NCBI GenBank assembly: GCA_947463065.1
Contig: CANHSF010000007.1
Coordinates: 1-36,607 of the forward strand
DNA from: Flavobacteriales bacterium
GTDB lineage: Bacteria > Bacteroidota > Bacteroidia > Flavobacteriales_D > Sanyastnellaceae
Length of the DNA: 36,607 nucleotides
Direction: 5' to 3'
The translations under genes were made by a program, and so were the position numbers. The notes beneath the pieces were generated by a model. The model saw nothing but the letters and a program-made list of their open reading frames with translations. It had not been told where the DNA came from and did no database searches. Below are positions 1 to 9,132 of this stretch, piece after piece (the first letter of the stretch is position 1; every line of letters begins with the position of its first letter).

Positions 1-1125
1 AAAGGGTGTATCGATGATAATGGAGACCACATTACCCGCCAAAATACCGAGTACAATACCAATGGCCCCTCCGATTTGACCGATCAAAATGGCTTCGATC
101 AAAAACTGACGTCGAATAATCGCAGCAGAGGCACCAATGGCTTTGCGTGTGCCAATTTCGCGCGTGCGTTCGGTCACCGACACCAACATGATATTCATCA
201 AACCAATGGCTGCACCGAGCAAGGTAATGACTCCAATAACAGAAGCACCCAGGGTGATACCCGAAATCAATTCATTGAGATCTTGCGCCATGCGATCGCT
301 TTTGATCAGTTCAAAACTTTCCTCCTCGCCCAAATCGTCTTTGCGAATGATACGCATCCAACCGGCAGCTTCCGACATGGCCTTGTCCAATTGGTCCACC
401 TTGTTGACCCGCACATTGATGCGGTATTCTGTTTCGTCGCTATTAAAATTCTTGCGCACGTTGCTCACAGGAATGAGACACTGATTGTCGCCTGCTATCC
501 CCAGCGTATTGCCTTTGGATTTGAGCACACCAATGATTTCATACTGAAATTGCCCGATATACATTTTTTCCCCAATGGGAGAAGGCCGATCTTTAAACAA
601 TTTCGTGATAATGTCCTGGCCCAAGATCACCACATTGCTGCCATTTTCCAACTCCGATGGCGCCAGATTGCGTCCCGATTCCAAGGTAAAACCAGAAAGT
701 TCCAAGTAACTCGGGTCGCATCCAATGACTTTGACATTGGGGTTGCTTTCGTTGCCATTGGCCTTGAGTTTGGCATTGTAGGAAGCCACGGCCGACATAC
801 TTACATTGGCATCGAAGGCGTATTGATCAATAAAAGCCTTGGCCTCTTCATAGTTGATGACTTCACTCACCCTTTGGCGCATGCCGTGCCGACCGCCTTG
901 TCCAGTTACACCAGCCGAATAAATGGTAAACGTATTGCTCCCCATGCGCGAAAACTCCTGATTGACTTTGTTTTCCAACGCTTTAGTTGCGGTAATCATG
1001 GCCACCAACGCCATAATCCCGATGGCAATAATGGCCACCGTGATGATGGTCCGCAGGGTCTGACTGCCCAAGGCCCGCCATGCAATGCGCAAATTCTCTA
1101 TGTTGGTGTGTATACTGCGGTTCAT
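1..1125 (-). CDS. ABC transporter permease, MacB/FtsX-like (partial, runs off the left edge)
   Basis: The reverse strand is open from ATG at 1125 to the window edge. It starts MNRSIHTNIENLRIAWRALGSQTLRTIITVAIIAIGIMALVAMITATKALENKV and ends ..MLVSVTERTREIGTRKAIGASAAIIRRQFLIEAILIGQIGGAIGIVLG.., the typical FtsX/MacB permease signature. It is absent from the ORF track because no stop lies inside the window. Confidence 0.9.
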   Translation of the reverse strand, partial: MNRSIHTNIENLRIAWRALGSQTLRTIITVAIIAIGIMALVAMITATKALENKVNQEFSRMGSNTFTIYSAGVTGQGGRHGMRQRVSEVINYEEAKAFIDQYAFDANVSMSAVASYNAKLKANGNESNPNVKVIGCDPSYLELSGFTLESGRNLAPSELENGSNVVILGQDIITKLFKDRPSPIGEKMYIGQFQYEIIGVLKSKGNTLGIAGDNQCLIPVSNVRKNFNSDETEYRINVRVNKVDQLDKAMSEAAGWMRIIRKDDLGEEESFELIKSDRMAQDLNELISGITLGASVIGVITLLGAAIGLMNIMLVSVTERTREIGTRKAIGASAAIIRRQFLIEAILIGQIGGAIGIVLGILAGNVVSIIIDTPF

Positions 1126-1253
1126 CCGATGCAAACGTAATCAATGCAAGCCGATCTTTGACATCTATTCCACCAATGGCCTTGAGCACAGAGGAAAGGC
1201 AAAAGACCCCGAAAAATCTCCACTAAAACATCGGAATTCGAACAAATAAAGCC

Positions 1254-1283
1254 TTTGAATTTGAGCATCCTGCCGTACATTCG
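1254..1283 (+). promoter_or_regulatory. Putative Bacteroidota-type promoter (TTTG-N18-TACATTCG) for aconitase
   Basis: TTTG at 1254-1257 and TACATTCG at 1276-1283, close to the TTTG-N19-TAnnTTTG consensus, about 25 nt upstream of ATG 1309. Confidence 0.5.
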
Positions 1284-1308
1284 CGCCTGTAAAAAATCTG
1301 CAAAATTC

Positions 1309-3576
1309 ATGAGTAAAGTTTTCGACCTCGAAATGATTCAAGCGGTATACAGCCGCTTCCCGGAGCGCATTGCTGCAGCCCGTCAAGTGGTAAACAAACC
1401 CTTAACACTCACCGAAAAAATATTGTACGCCCACCTGTGGGATGGCGCGGCAAAAGAAGCATACAAACGCGGCGGCAGTTATGTGGACTTCGCACCAGAC
1501 CGCGTGGCCATGCAAGACGCAACAGCGCAAATGGCCTTGTTGCAATTCATGCAAGCGGGCCGCAAACAAGTCGCTGTACCCAGCACTGTGCACTGCGACC
1601 ACTTGATCCAAGCCCGCGTAGGTGCTGGTCAAGATTTGCAAGAAGCCTTGAACAAAAACAATGAAGTCTTCAACTTCTTGTCTTCTATTTCCAACAAATA
1701 CGGCATCGGATTCTGGAAACCCGGTGCAGGTATCATCCACCAAGTGGTATTGGAAAATTACGCCTTCCCTGGCGGAATGATGATCGGTACCGACTCGCAC
1801 ACTGTAAATGCAGGTGGTTTGGGTATGGTGGCCATCGGAGTGGGCGGCGCCGATGCAATGGATGTTATGGCTGGCATGGCGTGGGAATTGAAGTTCCCCA
1901 AATTGATCGGAATCAAGTTGACCGGTAAATTGTCGGGCTGGGCATCGGCCAAAGACGTGATCCTAAAAGTAGCGGGTATTCTCACTGTAAAAGGTGGTAC
2001 AGGCTGCATCGTGGAATATTTTGGCGAAGGCGCGCAATCGCTCAGCTGCACCGGCAAAGGAACCATTTGTAATATGGGTGCTGAAATTGGAGCCACCACT
2101 TCCACTTTTGGATACGACGAAAGCATGGAGCGTTACCTTCGTTCGACAGGCCGTGATGCCGTTGCCGATATGGCCAATGGCATCCGCGAGCACTTGACCG
2201 GCGACGATGAAGTGTACGCCAATCCTAGCGCATATTTCGATCAAGTCATCGAAATTAACTTGAGTGAATTGGAGCCCCATTTGAACGGACCATTTACACC
2301 AGACTTGGCTACTCCAATTTCAAAAATGAAAGAAGAAGCCGCCAAGAACAACTGGCCCACCAAAGTTGAAGTCGGATTGATTGGTTCATGCACCAACAGC
2401 TCATACGAAGACATTGCACGCTCTGCAAGTTTGGCCAAACAAGCTCTGGCCAAAAACCTCAAACCCAAAGCCGAATTCAGCATTACCCCCGGTAGCGAAT
2501 TGGTGCGTTCGACCATTCAACGCGATGGTTTCATCGACACCTTTGATCAAATGGGTGCTACTGTTTACAGCAATGCGTGTGGTCCATGCATTGGAATGTG
2601 GGCGCGCGTAGGAGCAGAGAAAAAAGAAAAGAATACCATCGTACACAGCTTCAATCGCAATTTCCAAAGCCGCAACGATGGCAATCCGAATACCTTGGCC
2701 TTCGTGGCATCACCTGAGTTGACGACCGCATTGGCCATTGCAGGTGACTTGACCTTCAATCCGATGACCGACAAACTCATCAACGAAAAAGGCGAGGAGG
2801 TGATGTTGGATGCACCATCAGGCGATGAGTTGCCCACAAAAGGATTCTACGCTGACGACGCTGGTTACCAAGCTCCCGCGGCCGATGGCAGTGGCGTACA
2901 AATCGCAGTAGATCCAGCATCGGAGCGTTTGCAATTGCTCGATCCGTTTGGCGATTGGGATGGCCAAAACATCACCAATGCCCGTGTGTTGATCAAAGCC
3001 AAAGGCAAGTGCACCACTGACCACATTTCGATGGCTGGTCCATGGTTGCGTTTCCGCGGTCATTTGGACAATATCGCCAACAATACCTTGATCGGTGCCA
3101 CCAACTTCTTCAACGGCGAAATCAACAAAGTAAAAAATCAATTGACTGGCGAATACGGCGAAGTCCCAGCAGTTCAGCGTGCCTACAAAGCAGCAGGAGT
3201 TCCAACCATTGTGGTGGGCGATCAGAACTACGGCGAAGGTTCATCGCGCGAGCATGCGGCTATGCAACCGCGCCACTTGGGTGTAAAAGCCATTTTGGTG
3301 AAATCGTTTGCACGCATCCACGAAACCAATTTGAAGAAACAAGGGATGTTGGCGTTGACCTTCAGCAATGAGGCCGATTACGACAAAATCCAGGAGAATG
3401 ACCAAATCGACTTCATCGACTTGACGGCATTTGCACCAGAAAAACCATTGCATTTGAAACTCAAGCATGCAGATGGCAGTGAAGACACTATTGCAGTGAA
3501 TCACACCTACAATGCGCAACAAATCGAATGGTTCAAAGCCGGCGGAGCGCTGAACTTGATCCGCAAGAGTTTGTAA
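1309..3576 (+). CDS. acn: Aconitate hydratase
   Basis: [28 protein letters not shown]..; contains [74 protein letters not shown] 1309 is preferred over the upstream TTG at 1255, which lies inside the putative promoter. Confidence 0.97.
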   Translation: MSKVFDLEMIQAVYSRFPERIAAARQVVNKPLTLTEKILYAHLWDGAAKEAYKRGGSYVDFAPDRVAMQDATAQMALLQFMQAGRKQVAVPSTVHCDHLIQARVGAGQDLQEALNKNNEVFNFLSSISNKYGIGFWKPGAGIIHQVVLENYAFPGGMMIGTDSHTVNAGGLGMVAIGVGGADAMDVMAGMAWELKFPKLIGIKLTGKLSGWASAKDVILKVAGILTVKGGTGCIVEYFGEGAQSLSCTGKGTICNMGAEIGATTSTFGYDESMERYLRSTGRDAVADMANGIREHLTGDDEVYANPSAYFDQVIEINLSELEPHLNGPFTPDLATPISKMKEEAAKNNWPTKVEVGLIGSCTNSSYEDIARSASLAKQALAKNLKPKAEFSITPGSELVRSTIQRDGFIDTFDQMGATVYSNACGPCIGMWARVGAEKKEKNTIVHSFNRNFQSRNDGNPNTLAFVASPELTTALAIAGDLTFNPMTDKLINEKGEEVMLDAPSGDELPTKGFYADDAGYQAPAADGSGVQIAVDPASERLQLLDPFGDWDGQNITNARVLIKAKGKCTTDHISMAGPWLRFRGHLDNIANNTLIGATNFFNGEINKVKNQLTGEYGEVPAVQRAYKAAGVPTIVVGDQNYGEGSSREHAAMQPRHLGVKAILVKSFARIHETNLKKQGMLALTFSNEADYDKIQENDQIDFIDLTAFAPEKPLHLKLKHADGSEDTIAVNHTYNAQQIEWFKAGGALNLIRKSL

Positions 3577-3594
3577 ATTAAATCGTCTTAAAAT

Positions 3595-3628
3595 AAAAAG
3601 AGCCATCCTACGATGGCTCTTTTTTTTA
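3595..3628. terminator. Bidirectional rho-independent terminator between convergent genes
   Basis: AAAAAGAGCCATCCTACGATGGCTCTTTTTTTT: AGAGCCATC/GATGGCTCT stem with A-tract on one side and T-tract on the other. Confidence 0.9.
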
Positions 3629-3664
3629 TACCTCGAAAATACAATTCAATCCATATTGGCGCTT

Positions 3665-6600
3665 TCATCGCACATGCATCATCGGCACTCGCAATGTGTG
3701 TTGGCCATCGCTGACGATTACCGTATACCATCCTTCACTCAACTGCGCTGTATCGATGCGCACCTCCTCACCCTCGTAACGGCGCTGGATAGTTATAGCT
3801 TGCGCCACTTTGCCCATTACATCCACCACATGGATCTGGAGTGAACGATCTAAACCATGCGCACGAAGCATTGCATGAGTGGTGTTGGGATTGGGATAAA
3901 CGTGTACACCGATGTCGCTTTTACTGGTTTCATCCACCGTCACGAGATTGGTATTCCAGTTGAAGTGATGAATAATCTCTTTGCCAAAATCATTTTCAAA
4001 ATTGATGAAATCCAATCCCGAAATACGGTCCAATTTGCAGTTGCCATTGCCATCGTTGTTGGCGAAGAAACTCAATCCGTCTTCCCCTGAATCGCGCAAG
4101 TGGAACATATAACAACCGCTGTTCAATTGCAGTGTATCGCGATACGTCGTGTTGGGCGCGGGAAAATTACTCCGCTCAAATACAACATTGCCCGCACCAT
4201 CGTACAGCGTATAACTGCTCTCCAAATTGCTGGCGTTGGTTTTCAATTGAATGATCAAGCGGTTGTCATCCAAATCCGGATATTGATACGTCGCTGGGCG
4301 ATAAAAATAACTTTCACCATAATTGTTGCTCGGATTATCATCAGCTCCATCTGCGCTTAAGCCCAGTTGAATGTAAAAGGTAAGCAAGGTTTCGTCGTCG
4401 CCCCACCACATGGTATTGTCCGTGGTGGTCAATTCTACAATCTCGCTTTCCATAAAGTCCAAAGACCCCGTCCAGTGGTAGGTCTGTGGTTCGCCGCCCT
4501 CTACGCCGAAGACAATATTGAGATCTGTCAACGGCTGGGCTCCCTTGTTGCGCAATACAAACCGTGGACGATTGCACATGGGATTCCAGCGGCTATGGAT
4601 GAGCTGAGCACTGGGAGCAAGTATTTGATCAATCTCAGGATCATGTTGATGGGCTATGGGGCCGTAGCCGATCAAGGTGCCAAAGAACACGTAATTGCCG
4701 TACGGATCGGTCGTGATGTCATAATCTACCGTAAACGTATTGCCCGCTCCCACATGCGGTGTCAATTCAAACTCCTTCGTTGTGCTGTTCATGCCCGGGC
4801 ACCACCCTGCGCGATCGTAAATCCACGTGCCGCCTTGCGGATACAACGGGTTATCCGCACATTCCTGTAAAATGTCCCACGTTGCAATCGGCGTATTGTT
4901 GACCTCCACCGTTTGCATGTTGTTGCAAAACTCACCGCAATTGTTGTTGTCAAAACCGAAGCCATGCCCCGTATTGGTGGTCAACAATTTCCATGATGTC
5001 TCTCCTATTTGTTTTTCGATGGTCTGCGTTGTGACTTGCTGATCAAAAGTGGATAGATTGTAATTGCCATCCCACACTCTTTCAACACGCAATACCTCAC
5101 GTGCGGGAGTGCCTTCGATAAATACAAATTTCATGTCCAACAACTCTTGCCAATTGCCGGCTTCCAACTCCACTGAATCGCGCAGCAACGGCGCAAAATC
5201 GGTGACATCGGTAACCCATGTCCAACCGTTATCACCAAGGTCCAAACCGATTCCATACATCGTAATGAATCGATTCAATTCATAGCGATCGATGATTTCG
5301 AAAGGACGTTGATAATACGACCACGTGCTGTTTTGCAATGTGCTTTCCAAGCTTGTTGCCGCACTATCGATGATGGTTCCGTTGGCATCATAGGTATACG
5401 TATAGGCATTGGTCCACACCAAGGTGTTGCTGATCACCGTCGGGGTATAATCACTGATGATGTATTCGGTCAAAACCGAAGGGTTGTGCTCAATGGGCCA
5501 ACTCTGTTCGACCATGATTTGCGACCATGCCGCCGTACCATTGAAAAAACGCATCACAGGGCGCTCTTGATCGATGATTGCATTGCGCCACCATGTCGCT
5601 GCATCATAGTGTAAACGCTGGGGATTGCCTATCACGATGCCATGGTGATTGTTGCCGCTTTCGTCTTGCACATAGGCACTGATTGGTCCATCAAAGGAAT
5701 ACATGCACTGCAAATTGGCCCAAGCCGGATGCGAAGAGTTGATGTCGGTGTTGATCCAAGCAGCGATGGTGGCGGCATCCAACTCTACATTCCAAATGGC
5801 AAATTCATCTACCGCACCACGATAGTGATTGGTCCAACTCTTAGCCGCACCGAGTGCAAATGCGGTGATGCCAGCCATAGCATTGTCCAAATTGGAACCG
5901 CTATGCCAAAGCACGCCATTGAGATAAATTTTCATGGAACCTGTTGTGGTGTTTTTGGTAAATGCCCAGTGGTTCCAAACCCCTTCGTAACTCGATGCCG
6001 CAGCGGCTTTGTCGATGCGATCGTATCCACCATTGTTGCCCGCATCCCAATACACACGTCCATTGCTCCAAGGCAAGTGCACATTCAGTTGGCGTTCATT
6101 GCTCGCTCCTACGCCTTCAAACACGGTTCCATCGGTAGGTTGAACATCGGCATCGCCATTAATCCAAAACGCGATGGTGATTTGATCCGATACATTTTCG
6201 AATGCAGCCGCGGGCACTTCGATGCGGTCGTTTCCATTGAAATGAATATACCGTTCGTCTCCCGCGCTACCGATATGACAATCGTATGCCGCGTTCTCCA
6301 GCGCAAACAAAGGTTCTGCAACCGATTGTGGATTGGCATACGACCATTCGAGCAAAAGATCACTGGCACCATCCCATGTCCACGGATTGATGAGGGTGAA
6401 GTTGAGCCAACCATCGCTCGATACTTCTGTGACACCGTTGTACAAGGTTGTCCAATTGGCATTGTCCCATTGGGTGATGGCGGCTTGATTGACCCATTTG
6501 CCTTTGATGACCAAGGGCAAATAACTTGAAGGAACATCCACCTCCGTTGAAAGCGAAAATTGCACAATATCGCCCGCTTGCAAACCCGCATTAATCAAAT

Positions 6601-7138
6601 CGCTTGCATGGTAAAGGTATTGTTGTCTGCTCATGGCATCGCTGCGCAAAGGTCCAAGGCCCAAGGCGTTCGCATTGGAGGTGATGGCGTACGATTCGTT
6701 TTCGATGACCAATTGTCCTGCTGGCAAGGTCACATTTTGGGAATCGAATACGGGTACCGTTGAATACACAACAGCATCAAAATTCTGACCATCGATTAAA
6801 TAACGCGGATGGGTTGTCGCCACCGAATCCATTACGCCGGTGTGATCATAGAGATAGGTATACGTCAGGTAATCCCATTCACCGCAGGGGAATCCAAGAT
6901 TACCCGCTGTCCCATCCTCGAAGCACTTGAGATTGTAGTACATCAAGATTTTTTGATAGGTGATCCCATTGTCGGAAGCAGGAAATTCAAACCACCGACG
7001 ACCCGGTGAGTCATATGCCGTTTGCGGATTGTTTTGCGCTGCGTGGGTAAAGGTTTGAACAATAGTCGTGTCGGCAGTTTGAGCGACAAGCGCCTGAGCC
7101 AACACCATTGCGGATAGAAAGGTAAGCGTGCGAATCAT
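3665..7138 (-). CDS. Secreted peptide-N-glycosidase F-like protein with internal LamG/concanavalin-like domain and T9SS type-A C-terminal sorting domain
   Basis: Signal peptide MIRTLTFLSAMVLAQALVAQ. PNGase F-like motifs: PCGEWDYLTYTYLYDHTG, NRFITMYGIGLDLGDNGWTWVTDVTDFAPLLRDSVEL, KFVFIEGTPAREVLRV, GHGFGFDNNNCGEFCN, ADNPLYPQGGTWIYDRAGWCPGM. LamG-like segment: ..IHFNGNDRIEVPAAAFENVSDQITIAFWINGD..GVWNHWAFTKN..MKIYLNGVLWHSGSN..DEFAIWNVELDAATIAAWIN. C-terminus: VYPNPNTTHAMLRAHG..VVDVMGKV..GWYTVIVSDG. Confidence 0.88.
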   Translation of the reverse strand: MIRTLTFLSAMVLAQALVAQTADTTIVQTFTHAAQNNPQTAYDSPGRRWFEFPASDNGITYQKILMYYNLKCFEDGTAGNLGFPCGEWDYLTYTYLYDHTGVMDSVATTHPRYLIDGQNFDAVVYSTVPVFDSQNVTLPAGQLVIENESYAITSNANALGLGPLRSDAMSRQQYLYHASDLINAGLQAGDIVQFSLSTEVDVPSSYLPLVIKGKWVNQAAITQWDNANWTTLYNGVTEVSSDGWLNFTLINPWTWDGASDLLLEWSYANPQSVAEPLFALENAAYDCHIGSAGDERYIHFNGNDRIEVPAAAFENVSDQITIAFWINGDADVQPTDGTVFEGVGASNERQLNVHLPWSNGRVYWDAGNNGGYDRIDKAAAASSYEGVWNHWAFTKNTTTGSMKIYLNGVLWHSGSNLDNAMAGITAFALGAAKSWTNHYRGAVDEFAIWNVELDAATIAAWINTDINSSHPAWANLQCMYSFDGPISAYVQDESGNNHHGIVIGNPQRLHYDAATWWRNAIIDQERPVMRFFNGTAAWSQIMVEQSWPIEHNPSVLTEYIISDYTPTVISNTLVWTNAYTYTYDANGTIIDSAATSLESTLQNSTWSYYQRPFEIIDRYELNRFITMYGIGLDLGDNGWTWVTDVTDFAPLLRDSVELEAGNWQELLDMKFVFIEGTPAREVLRVERVWDGNYNLSTFDQQVTTQTIEKQIGETSWKLLTTNTGHGFGFDNNNCGEFCNNMQTVEVNNTPIATWDILQECADNPLYPQGGTWIYDRAGWCPGMNSTTKEFELTPHVGAGNTFTVDYDITTDPYGNYVFFGTLIGYGPIAHQHDPEIDQILAPSAQLIHSRWNPMCNRPRFVLRNKGAQPLTDLNIVFGVEGGEPQTYHWTGSLDFMESEIVELTTTDNTMWWGDDETLLTFYIQLGLSADGADDNPSNNYGESYFYRPATYQYPDLDDNRLIIQLKTNASNLESSYTLYDGAGNVVFERSNFPAPNTTYRDTLQLNSGCYMFHLRDSGEDGLSFFANNDGNGNCKLDRISGLDFINFENDFGKEIIHHFNWNTNLVTVDETSKSDIGVHVYPNPNTTHAMLRAHGLDRSLQIHVVDVMGKVAQAITIQRRYEGEEVRIDTAQLSEGWYTVIVSDGQHTLRVPMMHVR

Positions 7139-7289
7139 GATTCAAAGAAAAGCAAAAAGCTATTGATCACCGCTATCAACTGCAATGAAATCTGATAGAT
7201 CCTTGTTAGCCTGAGCCAGGAGATGCGATGGTTTACGAGTTTCATCTAGCGCCCATTCAGAAAGGCCTGAACTGTCGTACTTTTACACC

Positions 7290-7952
7290 ATGAAAATTCA
7301 CTTGGCCGCGATAATCCTTGCCTTTTGGGGCATTCAAGCTAGCGCACAATCCAACAGCTTTGCTTCTGTCGTTCACATTGGCGGGGGCATTGGATATAGC
7401 CAGTTTGGACTGTTCAGCAAGGCCCTCGAATTGGGTTCTGATGGTCAATTTTCTGAAACCAAAGTCTATCCGGCCTATACCGGGTATTTCGACTATCAAA
7501 TGCATCGTCGATTCAGCATTGGCGTCAGCGGCGGTTACCAATCTTTGCAACAACGTGTAGACGACTTTACGTATGACATCGATGGCGAACAGCAAACGGT
7601 CGAATCCTTTTATTATCGGCTCAATCGTACCAATGCGGGTATCCATTTCAGGGTTCATTATGGCAATGACGATGCGCTGGATATCTACTCCGGAATGAAA
7701 ATAGGAGTGAGTATTTTTAAATTACAATTCGATGTTAATGACGCGGCATTATTGTCGGAATTGGAAAACCGAGCAGATGTAGCCCTGTCCACACCTTCCT
7801 TTCAGTTCATATTGTGCGGTTTGCGTTATTACCCCGTGCCCGTGCTAGGCATTCATTTTGAACTGGGCCTTGGAGCACCCGCATTCGTTTCTTCCGGGAT
7901 TTCATTTCGTATTCCCACCACTTCAACCTCCCGAGGATCATCGTTGGATTGA
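7290..7952 (+). CDS. Outer-membrane beta-barrel-like protein
   Basis: Signal peptide MKIHLAAIILAFWGIQASAQ, then alternating aromatic/polar strands (YTGYFDYQMHRRFSIGVSGGYQSL, NAGIHFRVHYG, GIHFELGLGAP). Confidence 0.65.
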   Translation: MKIHLAAIILAFWGIQASAQSNSFASVVHIGGGIGYSQFGLFSKALELGSDGQFSETKVYPAYTGYFDYQMHRRFSIGVSGGYQSLQQRVDDFTYDIDGEQQTVESFYYRLNRTNAGIHFRVHYGNDDALDIYSGMKIGVSIFKLQFDVNDAALLSELENRADVALSTPSFQFILCGLRYYPVPVLGIHFELGLGAPAFVSSGISFRIPTTSTSRGSSLD

Positions 7953-8240
7953 TCTTCGAGCCGCACCAACAATCTTACACATGACCGCAACGTAAAGCGC
8001 AATCAACGTAGGAAAAACGACAATTATTCCCGCATTGAAGGCTCGAGCACCTTGCCAATCCCCGTGGAGCATATGCTGTGTGGCACGTGTTAATCCGCAG
8101 GCAAAACACTCTTGATGAAAGAGCAGCACCGATGGACAGTGGCTTTTGCCGTAATCGAAATGATCGATCGGTAGAGCTAAGAGATAAAAAGGAAGGGCTG
8201 CCCAAATGAACAGCCCGACCCATATGATCAATTTATTCAT
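7938..8240 (-). CDS. DUF2752-like membrane protein
   Basis: CPSVLLFHQECFACGLTRATQHMLHGDWQGARAFNAGIIVVFP matches the family pattern (CP.....CPGCGLTRA....HGD...A...N). Confidence 0.8.
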   Translation of the reverse strand: MNKLIIWVGLFIWAALPFYLLALPIDHFDYGKSHCPSVLLFHQECFACGLTRATQHMLHGDWQGARAFNAGIIVVFPTLIALYVAVMCKIVGAARRSIQR

Positions 8241-8245
8241 CGGTA

Positions 8246-8821
8246 TTATTTGAACAGCATCACATACAAGGCGTAAATAAGACCGCCGAAATAAGGCACA
8301 AGAATGGTCAGGATCAGGGTAATCCAGAAGTCCTTGTTGATTTTATCGTAAAACAAATACACCCCAAGAGGTGGCAAGAGAAAAGCTATAATGACACAAA
8401 CGATCAAATCCGTTTCTGTCGCTGCGTTTTCAGCTCCAGTCACCTCTTGTGGTGTCGCACGCTGACCCGACCACACTTCATGGGTTGGTTCCTTGACTTC
8501 AGCACGGCTCTTTTTGCTGGCTCTTTTTTCGGTTGCTTTTTTTGTATGAGCGTCTTCAACCACGGGGGGTGTTGGCGCATCAATAGCCACTGGTGCTGTT
8601 TCTGACTCAACAGTGGAGGTCACTGACTGCGCATCACTCTCAAGGGGTTCCGCAACATTTGCATCAGCGAGCTCCTCCTTTTCCACCTGCGTTTTGGCAG
8701 TATGCTTTTGACCCAACCATTCCACATGATATCCTTTGCGATACACGCGTTTATCCACCGAACAAGATGCCATGCCCAATGCGGCAACTGCAATAAAGAA
8801 CCACGTTTTAAACTGTTTCAT
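8246..8821 (-). CDS. YqaE/Pmp3-family membrane protein with lipoprotein-like N-terminus
   Basis: MKQFKTWFFIAVAALGMASC lipobox; C-terminal DLIVCVIIAFLLPPLGVYLFYDKINKDFWITLILTILVPYFGGLIYALYVM is Pmp3-like. Start at 8821 preferred over 8830. Confidence 0.8.
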   Translation of the reverse strand: MKQFKTWFFIAVAALGMASCSVDKRVYRKGYHVEWLGQKHTAKTQVEKEELADANVAEPLESDAQSVTSTVESETAPVAIDAPTPPVVEDAHTKKATEKRASKKSRAEVKEPTHEVWSGQRATPQEVTGAENAATETDLIVCVIIAFLLPPLGVYLFYDKINKDFWITLILTILVPYFGGLIYALYVMLFK

Positions 8822-9132
8822 AGCGACCATCTAGATGCCCAAAGCTATGCGATTTTTGGTCCCATCTAGAAAAAAAGACAAGAGTTGTTCACGATTCAAA
8901 ATGAGCTCTTCTTGCGCGTGCAATGGTCTTCGCAATTGGCTCAGCAACTTGGGTGAATGACCGAATCAGAAAAACATGATGATGGCATAACCATCTGCGC
9001 ATGCGCCATTCTTTGGCCGGTTGGTTCCATGGCCTCCAAATGCCTAAATCTGAACTTCATCTGTCCAAATCCCCCCTTCGAATGCATCAAATAATCGCAC
9101 AAAAAAGCCACGAAAGCCTTAAATTCGCGGCC

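Noticed and set aside
76-1140. 354-aa plus-strand ORF
   Set aside because: It is antisense to the MacB/FtsX-like permease, whose reverse-strand translation is clearly recognisable; the plus-strand peptide is compositionally odd (His/Phe/Gln rich).
5642-6529. 295-aa plus-strand ORF
   Set aside because: It is antisense to the PNGase F-like gene and has no recognisable domain.
9001-9132. N-terminal extension of LpxC-FabZ
   Set aside because: The extra 44 residues do not resemble LpxC, whose family start matches MSSKQRTLKAPVHLQGVGLHTG at 9133.
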